From assembly GCA_964419055.1 (NCBI GenBank), contig CAYQNU010000015.1, forward strand, positions 1 to 64,000: a DNA stretch of 64,000 nt, in the 5' to 3' direction. This document shows positions 1 through 8,736 of this stretch, piece after piece. Numbering within the stretch: position 1 is the stretch's first letter; each line of letters opens with the position of its first letter. The notes under the pieces are model-generated. The model worked only from the letters and a program-made list of their open reading frames with translations, was not told the origin of the DNA and ran no database searches. Position numbers and translations under genes: made by a program. Source of the DNA: CAYQNU01 sp964419055. Its GTDB lineage: Bacteria > Bacteroidota > Bacteroidia > Flavobacteriales_D > Parvicellaceae.

Positions 1-105
1 TGTATCGAGACCACCTTCCATTCCACTTGATTTTTTAGATTAAACTCTTTAAGGTCGGGGGATGGCATTCTGAACAAAGTGAATCCCTTGCACCTTCTCG
101 ATACA
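1..105. repeat. Inverted repeat with 10-bp perfect ends
   Basis: TGTATCGAGA at 1-10 is matched exactly by its reverse complement TCTCGATACA at 96-105. The 85 bases between hold no open reading frame. The element could be a small mobile palindromic unit or the edge of something that starts before the window. The rest of the stretch to 387 is AT-rich and shows only the rpmB promoter. Confidence 0.5.
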
Positions 106-279
106 ATTTTCTTCATTTCATTACGAAAACCACTAGAAGTGACCCAACACTCAAATTAAACTACTTAATGAAATTTCACTCCTAAATTTAGATTTATACA
201 TTAAGAGCAGTTAAATTAAAAATGCAATATGGTTATACTCATGGGTGCTTAAAAATAAAATAAAAAAATAAGGTAATGT

Positions 280-311
280 TTTGGTTGTTTAAAATAATTT
301 CATTTACTTTG
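280..311 (+). promoter_or_regulatory. Probable promoter of rpmB
   Basis: TTTG at 280-283 and TTACTTTG at 304-311 resemble the Bacteroidetes -33 and -7 elements (TTTG and TAnnTTTG), with one mismatch in the -7 box and a 20-base spacer. The ATG of rpmB is at 388, which leaves a leader of about 70 bases. Confidence 0.45.
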
Positions 312-387
312 CGCTCCCAATTTTAAAAGGAAACCCCTTTTAGCGTTGAAAGAAATTGAATTTTTAATATTTTATATACATCACATT

Positions 388-609
388 ATGTCAAAAGTTT
401 GTCAAGTTACCGGAAAAAAAGTAATGTCAGGGAACAAAGTTTCTCACTCAAATAGAAAAACTAAAAGAAAATTTTATCCAAATTTATTGGAGAAAAAATT
501 CTTTATTCCTGAAGAAAATAAATGGATTACTATGAAAGTTTCTGCGGCAGGACTTAGAAACATTGATAAAAAAGGTATTTCAGCTATCTTAAAAGAAATG
601 GGCGTTTAA
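388..609 (+). CDS. rpmB: 50S ribosomal protein L28
   Basis: This is a 73-residue basic protein that starts MSKVCQVTGKKVMSGNKVSH, the usual start of bacterial L28, a structural protein of the large ribosomal subunit. An upstream in-frame TTG at 346 would add 14 residues with no counterpart in L28, so the ATG at 388 is chosen. A promoter-like sequence lies about 80 bases upstream and a strong terminator directly downstream, so it looks monocistronic. In many Flavobacteriales rpmB is directly followed by rpmG. Here rpmG lies about 51 kb away on the same strand, so the usual cluster is split. Confidence 0.96.
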   Translation: MSKVCQVTGKKVMSGNKVSHSNRKTKRKFYPNLLEKKFFIPEENKWITMKVSAAGLRNIDKKGISAILKEMGV

Positions 610-646
610 TTTCCCTCTTTTTAATTAGCATAATAATTGTATATTT

Positions 647-680
647 ACCTTGCTTTCTCAGGAAAGCAAGGTTTTTTTTT
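647..680 (+). terminator. Rho-independent terminator of rpmB
   Basis: ACCTTGCTTTC (647-657) pairs perfectly with GAAAGCAAGGT (662-672) across a 4-base loop. A run of T residues follows up to 680. It lies 38 bases after the rpmB stop codon. Confidence 0.9.
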
Positions 681-706
681 GTATTAAATTTTAATTTCAA
701 TACTCT

Positions 707-2167
707 ATGCAGCTAACTATTAGACCATTGACTATTTTTATTTACATATGTTCTTTTTTGCCTCTTGCTTTTATTGCCCAACAAATTGATGATGTAAACG
801 TTCCCACTGTTAAAGAAAATTTATATCAAGATGATTTTCTTCCTACTTCTTTTCACAAGGAAAAAAGAGAGCAAATGCGTAAAATGATGCCGCCACAATC
901 TATGGCGGTATTCTTTGCTAATCCTGTTCGAACGCGTTCTAATGATGTCATGTTTAAATACCATCAAGACCCTAATTTTTATTATTTAACTGGATTGCGT
1001 GAACCCAATGCTGTGCTGGTGATTTTTTCGGAGCCTCAAAAAATAAATTCCATCTATACCAACGAAATACTTTACATTCAGAAAAAAGATCCTGAAAAAG
1101 AAATTTGGGACGGTGCTCGAATAGGCCTCGAAAAGGCAAAAGAAACCCTGGGTATAAACTATGTGTTGACTTCGGATGAATTTACTAATTTGCCTTTTAA
1201 ATTATCACAATTCAAACTCATTACCTATTCAGCCCCAACAGAGGGATTAAAAGACGATCCCTTTGCAAAAGACGATTTATATAATTTGAAAAGACAATGG
1301 GAAGGTAAATTATTTGATGCTACTGAGCAACAATTAAAAAAACAAGAATACCTTAAATGGCTAGCAGAACTCCGAGAAATAAAAAGTGAAGAAGAATTAC
1401 TTTTTTTGAAAAGAGCTATAGAAATTACATGTATGGCTCAAGCTGAATTAATGAAAACGTTGGAGCCCGGAATGACTGAATTTCAATCGGAGGGTATTGT
1501 TGAATTCATTTTTAAAATTTTTGGTGCCGAACATCCTGGATTTCCAAGTATTCAAGGGAGTGGAGAAAACTCTTGTGTGTTGCATTATCAAACCAACAGA
1601 AAACAAATGATTGGTGCTAATTTATTGGTGAGTGACATTGGTGCTGAAGTGAGAGGCTACACGGCCGATGTAACGCGGACATTACCGGTAAATGGCAAGT
1701 TTTCGGTGGAACAAGCGCAGATTTACAACATTGTGTTGGAGGCACAAACGGCAGGTATTGATGCCGCCAAAGTGGGCAACAACTTTTGGGAACCCAATAT
1801 TGCTGCAACGACTATACTCTCGCAACGCATGATGGCTTTGGGCATCATTAAAAGCCCCATAGAACTAAAAAGATATTTTATGCACGGCACCTCCCATTAT
1901 TTGGGGTTGGATGTGCACGACTTGGGTACCTACGGGCCCCTAAAACCTAACACGGTAATTACCGTAGAGCCGGGCATTTACATACCGGAAGGATCACCTT
2001 GCGACAAAAAATGGTGGAACATAGGTGTGCGAATAGAAGATGATATTTTGATTACCACCAAAGGACCTGTTAATTTATCGGCTTGTGTGCCCAGAACCAT
2101 TACCGAAATTGAAACGATGATGGAAGCCAAAAGCAGCTATATTAATGGATTGCCGTTGAATAAGTAG
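707..2167 (+). CDS. Exported Xaa-Pro aminopeptidase (M24B)
   Basis: This 486-residue metallopeptidase of the aminopeptidase P type removes N-terminal residues that precede proline. A hydrophobic signal peptide ends near residue 25 (AFIAQQ), so it probably acts in the periplasm. The creatinase-like N-terminal domain covers roughly 50-200 and the pita-bread catalytic domain 225-470. The dinuclear metal ligands expected for the family are present: Asp310 in VSDIGAE, Asp321 in TADVTRT, His397 in HGTSHYLG, Glu421 in VEPGIY and Glu444 in RIEDD. It stands alone between the rpmB terminator and an accessory island on the other strand. Within M24B the assignment is firm; the natural substrate is unknown. 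Confidence 0.92.
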   Translation: MQLTIRPLTIFIYICSFLPLAFIAQQIDDVNVPTVKENLYQDDFLPTSFHKEKREQMRKMMPPQSMAVFFANPVRTRSNDVMFKYHQDPNFYYLTGLREPNAVLVIFSEPQKINSIYTNEILYIQKKDPEKEIWDGARIGLEKAKETLGINYVLTSDEFTNLPFKLSQFKLITYSAPTEGLKDDPFAKDDLYNLKRQWEGKLFDATEQQLKKQEYLKWLAELREIKSEEELLFLKRAIEITCMAQAELMKTLEPGMTEFQSEGIVEFIFKIFGAEHPGFPSIQGSGENSCVLHYQTNRKQMIGANLLVSDIGAEVRGYTADVTRTLPVNGKFSVEQAQIYNIVLEAQTAGIDAAKVGNNFWEPNIAATTILSQRMMALGIIKSPIELKRYFMHGTSHYLGLDVHDLGTYGPLKPNTVITVEPGIYIPEGSPCDKKWWNIGVRIEDDILITTKGPVNLSACVPRTITEIETMMEAKSSYINGLPLNK

Positions 2168-2345
2168 GATGAAATGGGGTTAGTTGGTTGGGTTTGAGTT
2201 AGGTTGAACGTTTTTCAACTTAGTACAATGCTGGATTTCGGAGCACTAATGTTCAAATCAGCACTAATGTTGATAGAAGTACAAATGCTAAATTGAACAC
2301 AAAAGCCCCACTGACGCAAAACCAATGCTAGTGTCAGTATATAGA
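2168..2345. repeat. Intergenic repeat-rich segment at island edge
   Basis: GCACTAATGTT occurs twice (2242-2252, 2260-2270), and ACTGAC / GTCAGT form a short inverted pair just outside the stop codon of the next gene. On the minus strand this segment directly follows the HEPN-like gene, like the hairpin segments that follow other genes of the island. I take it as the left edge of the cassette-like region, which is inference. Confidence 0.35.
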
Positions 2346-3005
2346 CTATTTATAACTTAGTACTTCAAAAACAGATTCAACATCAAAGTCTTGAGGAATT
2401 CCTTTATAATGACATTCTTGAAGCAAAGCAAGAAACATAAATAATAACGAATGAAAGTTTTTAAATTCAGAAATCATTAAAGTACAATCATCCTCTTTTA
2501 GTAATTTGCTTTGACTAAAATATTCTGTAAGAGGTAAATCTTTATGAGCAGCCATTTTATTCCTTATATAAGCAATATTATCTTCAAAAGAGTGACGCTT
2601 TTTTAAACTTGCTACATATTTACTTATATGTTTAAATGCTTTATTGTAGTCTTCTCTAATTGGAATTAATGTCTTTAAAAGTTTTAATTTATTCTTATAT
2701 GTTTCAGAAAATTCAAACACGTTTAAATGAGCTAGTTTAATAAAAAACTGTTTCTCTCTATATGATTGTGAAACTACTATTTGTTTACTCAGATAGCTTA
2801 GCTCAAGATTGCTTAATACTGATATAAAGTTTATTTCTTGAAGAGCTTTCTCAATTGTAAAGGATATTCCTGCAGATATCAGAGAACTAATGTTTTCAAT
2901 ACCAATTTGTAATTCGTCTATGCCTTCTAGAAAATCTAACTGTTTTTCTAATTCTTTGATTTCATAATTGATTGATGAAAGTTTTTTTTCTATTTCAGCG
3001 TTCAT
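2346..3005 (-). CDS. HEPN-like (AbiU2-like) protein, possible defence RNase
   Basis: This 219-residue cytoplasmic protein is almost entirely helical. It begins with a charged coiled coil (about residues 1-30). Near residue 148 it carries RNKMAAH, with Arg148 and His154 spaced as in the Rx4-6H signature of HEPN ribonucleases, and Asn directly after Arg. The context RNKMAAHKD is reminiscent of AbiU2-type abortive-infection proteins. It lies 222 bases downstream of the AIPR-family gene on the same strand, so a shared anti-phage role is plausible. No other catalytic motif is visible. The RxH reading rests on one motif and the fold; a structural HEPN protein without RNase activity is the main alternative. 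Confidence 0.55.
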   Translation of the reverse strand: MNAEIEKKLSSINYEIKELEKQLDFLEGIDELQIGIENISSLISAGISFTIEKALQEINFISVLSNLELSYLSKQIVVSQSYREKQFFIKLAHLNVFEFSETYKNKLKLLKTLIPIREDYNKAFKHISKYVASLKKRHSFEDNIAYIRNKMAAHKDLPLTEYFSQSKLLKEDDCTLMISEFKNFHSLLFMFLALLQECHYKGIPQDFDVESVFEVLSYK

Positions 3006-3115
3006 ATATTACAACAATTATTTAAATTCTTTTTTCACAATTTTTATCAATTATTTAATCTAAGTAATATTTTCAAATTACTAAAAACATTGTGAATATT
3101 AACACTAACGTACAA

Positions 3116-3223
3116 ATATTGGCGAAGGTACGGGCTTTGAAAAACTGTTTATCAGCTACTTACAAGTACTAAATAGTATTCCTAATGTTCAATTACTTCC
3201 GTCTGCCATACTCTTGCCAATAT
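3116..3223. repeat. Imperfect inverted repeat (attC-like hairpin)
   Basis: The arm at 3116-3134 (ATATTGGCGAAGGTACGGG) matches the reverse complement of 3205-3223 with a few mismatches, making a foldable element of about 108 bases. CACTAAC lies just outside one end and GTTATGCC (3227-3234) just outside the other, overlapping the stop codon of the AIPR gene. Size, imperfect arms and position directly after a stop codon resemble integron attC sites; that identity is unproven. Confidence 0.5.
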
Positions 3224-3227
3224 GATG

Positions 3228-4934
3228 TTATGCCTCGTTTTTCTTTTCAATTAAGTTGTCTGTAAGTTGACCAAGAACCTCTTGTACAAATTCTTTCCCC
3301 TTTGCCACTCCATTGTTTCCACCCATCGCATCATAAACTATGTATGAATTGTCAATTGCTTCTGTAATTAAATCGTTTGTCACTTCTTCATTTTTAATAT
3401 CTGCGATTTCTTGTGCCTTGGGTTTAAGCTTATTTGTCAACCTACAAACTAAATACATAGTAACATGAAACTTAATGTCACCAATTTGTGGTCTTGTTAG
3501 TTTTGGGCTATTGTGAGTTTTAAGGGATGCTTCAATTGTCTGATGAATATGTATTACCTTATAGTAAAGTTCAATTGGTAAAGACGTATTGAATATACCT
3601 TCATAGTCTGAATTATTTTTTATAATAGTTGAGGGTCTTGCTCTTGCATAGTCTGGCTTCTGCTGTAAAACGGCCATTACAATTTGTGCTAAATATGGAA
3701 TACTAATTATTTTGTTAATTGGTCTAAGCTGGTTTTTATGATAGTTTTTTCGCCTGTCATAATAGTAGCCCTTTGCAAATAAAAAATCTTCAATGTCTCT
3801 ATGAATTGGGTCAGTTGCTCGAAGTGAAGCTGGAGGAATGTTTGTTTGGCTATTGGTTGCCTTTATTACCTTTAATCTGCTTTTTTCATCCTTAGTTTTT
3901 ACAACTCGAATTAGAACATTTCTCTTTTCAACTTCGACTTTATTAATTCTAAAGTAATTGTAAATCTCAAATGAAGTTTGAAGTCCATTGACAATTTGAG
4001 GTTCCTCAATTTGTAAAATTTTGCTTGAAAATGAAGCGTCAGATGCTGTTATTGTCACTCCATTGTTTAGCCACCAAAAGTCTTCGCTTGGTGTACTTGT
4101 CATTAATGTTTCTTTTATTCCTGAATTTACTTCAACATTACCTTGGTAGTCTCTTATGTTAGAATCAAAAAAGTATTTAATTAGGTCCCCGTTATCATCT
4201 GCTATGAAGTCAAAATAGTTCTTTAAAGGTGCTATTGCAATATATCCTCCATCCTGGGTTGAAATGGGATTATCAAGTAAAGTAATTCCTCTGGTTTTGA
4301 TTTGTTCTCGTCTTGATAATTCGATTAATGCTCCTGCTGTAAGAAATTCAAAATTAATCTCTGCCTTGTCAAAGTGTTTATTGATAATCTCTCTTAAATT
4401 TTCAACTTTCCGTTTTACATTGTCGTGAACTTCTGTTCCTTTAGAAGCATAGAAATAGTGAAATTTTAAAATCGGAAATTTTGAAGCAAGGTGTAAATAT
4501 TGTTTTCTAAAAACTTCTCTGTTCATCAGTAAATCACTATTGTAAACTGTTCTTAAAGAATCGGCCGTCTTAGTGAAATCAAAAAGGTCATTCGCTGACG
4601 ACACACATTTTTCAATTGGTGTCTCACCAAATCCATTAGTATTTTTCGATTGTATGATAAAAACGTCAATGATTGAATTTCTTTTGCCGTCAAGCAAATC
4701 TGAATCTCTTTGAATAAGTTCAGTGTTTACAAAAGTGTATATTGAATCAATTCCACCATCACCACCGTTATCAACTATTCCCTCTTCTAATTCGTCATAA
4801 GAAAGTTCAAAGTTTTTTAATACCTGCTCAGTTACAAACAAGTGAAAATAATCGTCCTCTTTTAATGTTGAGTCAAGTGTCGCTTTTTGTTGTTCGAGCA
4901 ACGTGTTTAAAATAATCTGTTGGTTTGTCGTCAT
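3228..4934 (-). CDS. AIPR-family abortive phage infection nuclease
   Basis: This 568-residue cytoplasmic protein matches the AIPR (abortive infection phage resistance) family. Residues 55-97 read as a PD-(D/E)XK-like nuclease core: GGDGGID at 57-63 supplies an acidic residue (Asp63), and IIQSK ends in the Q95-x-K97 pair typical of Mrr-like enzymes. The family signature follows at about 285-325, with NNGVTI and then EPQIVNGLQTS. The C-terminal half is helical and unassigned. The stop codon lies inside GTTATGCC, next to a hairpin repeat, and one copy of the island's 85-bp repeat lies just upstream of the start. The HEPN-like gene follows on the same strand. A nucleic-acid-cleaving defence role is known for related families; the trigger and target are not. 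Confidence 0.82.
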   Translation of the reverse strand: MTTNQQIILNTLLEQQKATLDSTLKEDDYFHLFVTEQVLKNFELSYDELEEGIVDNGGDGGIDSIYTFVNTELIQRDSDLLDGKRNSIIDVFIIQSKNTNGFGETPIEKCVSSANDLFDFTKTADSLRTVYNSDLLMNREVFRKQYLHLASKFPILKFHYFYASKGTEVHDNVKRKVENLREIINKHFDKAEINFEFLTAGALIELSRREQIKTRGITLLDNPISTQDGGYIAIAPLKNYFDFIADDNGDLIKYFFDSNIRDYQGNVEVNSGIKETLMTSTPSEDFWWLNNGVTITASDASFSSKILQIEEPQIVNGLQTSFEIYNYFRINKVEVEKRNVLIRVVKTKDEKSRLKVIKATNSQTNIPPASLRATDPIHRDIEDFLFAKGYYYDRRKNYHKNQLRPINKIISIPYLAQIVMAVLQQKPDYARARPSTIIKNNSDYEGIFNTSLPIELYYKVIHIHQTIEASLKTHNSPKLTRPQIGDIKFHVTMYLVCRLTNKLKPKAQEIADIKNEEVTNDLITEAIDNSYIVYDAMGGNNGVAKGKEFVQEVLGQLTDNLIEKKNEA

Positions 4935-5535
4935 ATTCTGTGTCGTCTTTTAAAATGAGGAATAACTTGTATATAGGTGCTATAAAATTGCGCCAATCAA
5001 ACCAATTTTGGCATGTTTGGTGAAGGTTTGTTTCGATTTATTTATTTTTCAAATCTAGTAATAACCTATGAAACTACCAAATAAACTTTTAAATGTGAAA
5101 AAAGTTAACTAATTGAAAAACATATTTATAATTATTTCATGGGTTAAAATTAACCCCAAAAAGGGTGAAATATGAGGGGGTGTAAAAATGGGTTATCATT
5201 AACCTATAAAAATCAACTATAGGGGTTAAGCTGTTTTGGAGGAGGGTGTTAGGTATGGATAGATGGGGGTTTGGGAATGGTTTTGGGTGCTTTACGCACA
5301 GCCCAACTCATTAAATAAATGGTTGTTTCGAATAGAGTACTTTTTCTTTTGATTTATCGTTTCTCATAAGCAAGATTTTGGGAGGCGCTAAAGCATCTTT
5401 TATTGGGCGTTATTCTTTGTCCATTAATATAAATAAGTTGCTCTATCTTTTAATTTTTTTCATTAATTTCATTATTTGAAATCTTTCTTGGGCTCAACCT
5501 TGAAATATTATCAGGATTTGTTAAAATGACCAGTA
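4935..5535. other. 600-base intergenic region with repeat and GGTTA palindromes
   Basis: No gene is visible. It holds repeat copy A (see the entry at 4961). It also holds two palindromes: GGGTTAA-AA-TTAACCC at 5141-5156 and GGTTA-N4-TAACC at 5191-5204. A segment at 5250-5290 resembles the 3' tails of repeat copies B and C, so the repeat may have been interrupted here. Confidence 0.6.
4961..5089. repeat. Dispersed island repeat, copy A
   Basis: This is the first of four related intergenic copies. The best-conserved core runs from CCAATTTTGG (about 5002) to ACTACCAAATAA (about 5084). It contains TTTATTTTTCAAATCTAGT, which is shared nearly unchanged by all copies. A tail of the family (TAGGTATGGATAGATGGGG) appears again about 160 bases further on, at 5250-5268. 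Confidence 0.85.
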
Positions 5536-7377
5536 CTAATCTACCACAACTCCATTTTCCATTACCTCTTTCTTAATCAAAATACCATTTTCATCATAAT
5601 TCCATTGAGTAGTAAGTTTTACTAATGGCAGTTTTGTTGCAGGAATTTCTCCAGGTTTATAAATTTTCCCATCCGAATCTTTCAGCCCTTCGTATTTCCA
5701 ATGTGTTATCAAAGCTCCGGTTTTGCGATGATATTCTTTTTTCTCTAATAAATTTCCAGAATAAGCTTTCCATTGTTCCATATTTAAAGAATCCCTTGCA
5801 AAAAAGTGTTTGGTGTAAATTTGCTTTGTTGTAGAATCCATTTTACTTATTTCCATATCCCAACCATCAAAATGAACTTGACGAAGTCGAATAAATATAG
5901 TTCCATTAAGAGTGGTGTCAATTGAAGATAAACGACCATCACCATTCAAAAATTTGGCTTTTTTAACCAATTTTCCTGGTTCAGAGAAATAGTCAATATC
6001 GTGAATTTTTCCATTATACATTCTATAACTACTATCAACTTCTAATCCCATTTTGTAATTTCTGATCCAGTTGCTTGGCCAATGGGAAAAATTCATTTTA
6101 TACAATCCATGTAACCATCCATGGTGAAAATTGATTTCATAAATGGTGTCATTGAATTTATTTACTCCATACCATTTTCCGTGGGGCAATCCCAATTCAT
6201 CTTTTGTTCCAAAATGCTCCAGTTGCATTCGCTCGTTATTATCTTTTTGGCTAGTATATCCTCCTGAACCATTAAAACTATAAAGGTGCAGACCTCCATC
6301 GTGTTTGAATTCTAATTTACAATGTTCGTGAATTACTTCCTTAATAGTATTGTTTTGATTCCAAACAAAATGCATCGGTGGTCTCCAAGTAAATAAAGTA
6401 TCTTTCAGTTGTTGAAAAAACACAATGGAATCTCTTTTAAATTGGTCTCTATATTCAATATACTTAGGCGTTCCATCATGATTAAAATATTCGTTTTTGC
6501 CGCAATACTGATCTTCGCATACGGTGGTTATTGACTCGAGCACACCACTTTTGTAATAACTATATTTCACTCCCGACCAAGAACCTCGAGCTGAAATTCT
6601 ATTACTGTCAAGCTTGTTTCCATCCGGATCGAAAAATTCATACTCCTTATAAAATGTACTCGCACCTATGCTATCAGGATAATATGAAATCACAATATGT
6701 GGCTTGCCATTGCCATGACAATAATATTGTTTTTTTGGATAACTCGGAGTGCTAGATCCTGGATATCTTGATTCGTTTGGCATATAAATGCCTAAACGTA
6801 AACGGTAATCTGGTGACCATTCAAAAGGTGGTTTTCGCAAAATCATTTCCGGGCGATAATCTAGAGAAAGCATTACGTTTTCATTAAGCTGATTTGAACC
6901 TCCAATAATTTTCGTTTTTAAATTACCGTTTTCATAAAAGCGATAAATGGAATCTGCTTGTAAATACTCATTCAAATAATAAATATCTCGTGGGGTTCCG
7001 TCTTTTAGATAAGATCTCAAAATTAATGAATCCATAGATAAAGTCTGAAATACTTGACCATTCGGCTCATATTTGATGATGATGTCATCAACAGGAACGA
7101 AATAAAAACTTTTCGCTTTTATTGGCTTGTAAAATTCTTGGGGATTTGCCGGTTGTGTACTGCCGTTAAAAGTGCGTGTGTAAGTATATTCGTAATCCTC
7201 TCGTTTGACTTTACCTGAAATCCATAGTTTTTCAGATTTCTTTCCTTCTACCGTATGAATTTTACCAATACCCATTCGTTTCACCTCAATCGGCCAACCA
7301 TTGTATCGATAGGTGGAATCTTGTGCAATGCAGAATTTGCTTACCAATAGAATGATTATGATCAATAATAACTTCAC
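5536..7377 (-). CDS. Exported protein with MORN/YwqK-like repeats
   Basis: This 613-residue protein has a clear signal peptide (residues 1-18, ending CIAQ). The mature part carries spaced degenerate repeats of the form YxxGxxxxxxxY, such as FYENGNLKTKI, YHGNGKPHIVISY, SYYKSGVLESI, YFNHDGTPKYI and GLPHGKWYG. These resemble MORN or YwqK-antitoxin-type beta-hairpin repeats, which are common in exported Bacteroidetes proteins of unknown function. There is no lipobox and no T9SS C-terminal domain. It is one of the seven same-strand genes of the accessory island and is bracketed by repeat copies A and B. I see no catalytic motif; a structural or binding role is a guess. Confidence 0.7.
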   Translation of the reverse strand: MKLLLIIIILLVSKFCIAQDSTYRYNGWPIEVKRMGIGKIHTVEGKKSEKLWISGKVKREDYEYTYTRTFNGSTQPANPQEFYKPIKAKSFYFVPVDDIIIKYEPNGQVFQTLSMDSLILRSYLKDGTPRDIYYLNEYLQADSIYRFYENGNLKTKIIGGSNQLNENVMLSLDYRPEMILRKPPFEWSPDYRLRLGIYMPNESRYPGSSTPSYPKKQYYCHGNGKPHIVISYYPDSIGASTFYKEYEFFDPDGNKLDSNRISARGSWSGVKYSYYKSGVLESITTVCEDQYCGKNEYFNHDGTPKYIEYRDQFKRDSIVFFQQLKDTLFTWRPPMHFVWNQNNTIKEVIHEHCKLEFKHDGGLHLYSFNGSGGYTSQKDNNERMQLEHFGTKDELGLPHGKWYGVNKFNDTIYEINFHHGWLHGLYKMNFSHWPSNWIRNYKMGLEVDSSYRMYNGKIHDIDYFSEPGKLVKKAKFLNGDGRLSSIDTTLNGTIFIRLRQVHFDGWDMEISKMDSTTKQIYTKHFFARDSLNMEQWKAYSGNLLEKKEYHRKTGALITHWKYEGLKDSDGKIYKPGEIPATKLPLVKLTTQWNYDENGILIKKEVMENGVVVD

Positions 7378-7415
7378 TTAAAAATAGATATTAATATTCG
7401 TTTCATTTTCGTTCT

Positions 7416-7603
7416 TAAAACGCCCTATATCTCATATTTAGGCGTTAAAACTTGTGCCGATTCAACCAATTTTGTCAAGCTTGGCGAAGGCTTGTTTTTG
7501 CTTATTTATTTTTCAAATCTAGTGATAACCTATGAAACCACCAAATAATGTTTTAGTTGTAAGGTATGTATATATGGGGTTTTGGGAATGGTTTTGGGGC
7601 ATT
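7416..7603. repeat. Dispersed island repeat, copy B
   Basis: This is the second copy of the family. Its core covers CCAATTTTG (about 7466) to CACCAAATAATG (about 7550), and the tail has AAGGTATG and GGGAATGGTTTTGGG. It opens with an imperfect palindrome, AACGCC...GGCGTT, at 7419-7446. It fills the gap between the MORN-repeat gene and the next island gene. Confidence 0.85.
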
Positions 7604-7614
7604 TATCTCGGTTG

Positions 7615-8649
7615 TCATTTCTTTTCTTTTTTTAATTCATAATGTCCACCGTTTGGGTGTTGTCCATTGCAGTCACAAGATGAAAAGTTTTGGCTCTCTA
7701 CCCAAACTATCTTGTCTTTATTGTTGTGATACCAATTCGTAACTGCTTTCTTAAATTCTTGTCTGTTGGAAAAGTCTTTGTTTAAATGCTGCCAATAGGA
7801 ACAATAACCACAACCTTTTTGGTCAAATGGAACTCCAAGCAGGTCAAAAGTCGGAATGTCATGAATAATTTCATTTAATGCGGAGTAAGCAATATCTGCT
7901 ACTGTGTAATGGCCACCGAATAAAACAACATTTGCCAAGGTTGAAGTTGTGTCGTCAAGTTTGTCAATAAGTAGTTCTATATTACTTGAACCAATGCTTA
8001 CTGCATCCCAATATAATTTGTCTCCGCAACCAATGGTTAATGGGTTTCTTTTATTGATTTCAATGAAACCCTGACACATATATGGCATTTCTTTTACAAA
8101 TTTTAAACTGTCCATTTGCTTGTTAACTTCTTGTAGTTCTAGTATCATTTGCTGTCCACAACTTATAAGCCTGTCTAACAAAGCTTGGTCAAGATTGGTG
8201 CTGATTATTTTATTGCCTGCCTTTTTATGAAAAACGGTAGTATTGGCGAGTGTTATTGAGTAAACCGTGTCTGTATAAGTCATTTTTGTTGGATCATACT
8301 CAAATTTGTCGTGGGGATAATTCTCTTCATATTTTCCCCATTCCGCAAAATATTCTCGATACATTATTTTCAAAAACTTGTCTTGGTCAATATAAATTTT
8401 TCGTGAAGAAAAGCCTAGTTCAGCACCATAAGTTGCATCAATCAAAACTAAATTATTGTTATGATAATATCCGTTAAGTCCACCACCACAACCTGACATA
8501 TTTGGGTAGAAAATTTTTACAAGTTTATTTTCTACTCTTAACTTGTCAATAGATGTTGCATACTTCTCAATTTCGGGTTCATTCAATTTTACTGTTTGTC
8601 CGAAAGTCAAGTTTGTTATAAAAAGCACTATGTAAACTAAATTTTTCAT
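7615..8649 (-). CDS. Exported protein of unknown function (cysteine-rich end)
   Basis: This 344-residue protein has a short signal peptide (residues 1-18, ending LTFGQ). The mature protein has a Gly-rich GCGGGLNGYYHNN segment near residue 55. It also has YTVADIAYSALNEII near 247, a pattern I associate with unnamed Bacteroidetes proteins. The C-terminus holds several cysteines (CGYCSYW, SSCDCNG) that could form disulfides or bind metal. I do not recognise the family. It belongs to the accessory island and shares the orientation of its neighbours, with copy B of the repeat just downstream. Confidence 0.65.
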   Translation of the reverse strand: MKNLVYIVLFITNLTFGQTVKLNEPEIEKYATSIDKLRVENKLVKIFYPNMSGCGGGLNGYYHNNNLVLIDATYGAELGFSSRKIYIDQDKFLKIMYREYFAEWGKYEENYPHDKFEYDPTKMTYTDTVYSITLANTTVFHKKAGNKIISTNLDQALLDRLISCGQQMILELQEVNKQMDSLKFVKEMPYMCQGFIEINKRNPLTIGCGDKLYWDAVSIGSSNIELLIDKLDDTTSTLANVVLFGGHYTVADIAYSALNEIIHDIPTFDLLGVPFDQKGCGYCSYWQHLNKDFSNRQEFKKAVTNWYHNNKDKIVWVESQNFSSCDCNGQHPNGGHYELKKEKK

Positions 8650-8736
8650 TGGTTAGTGTTGTTTTTTTTTAGCTTGGCTGATAACTATTCTAAGCTAAGC
8701 GGTCGTTTTAATGCCGCATAGGTTTTGTTATGCCCT
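8650..8736. repeat. Short intergenic palindromic segment
   Basis: AGCTT...AAGCT (8671-8695) and GCGG...CCGC (8699-8717) are small inverted pairs. GTTAGTG at 8652 and GTTATGCC at 8727-8734 flank the segment. The same GTTATGCC octamer overlaps the stop codon of the AIPR gene, and here it lies three bases from the stop codon of the 240-residue gene. Confidence 0.35.
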
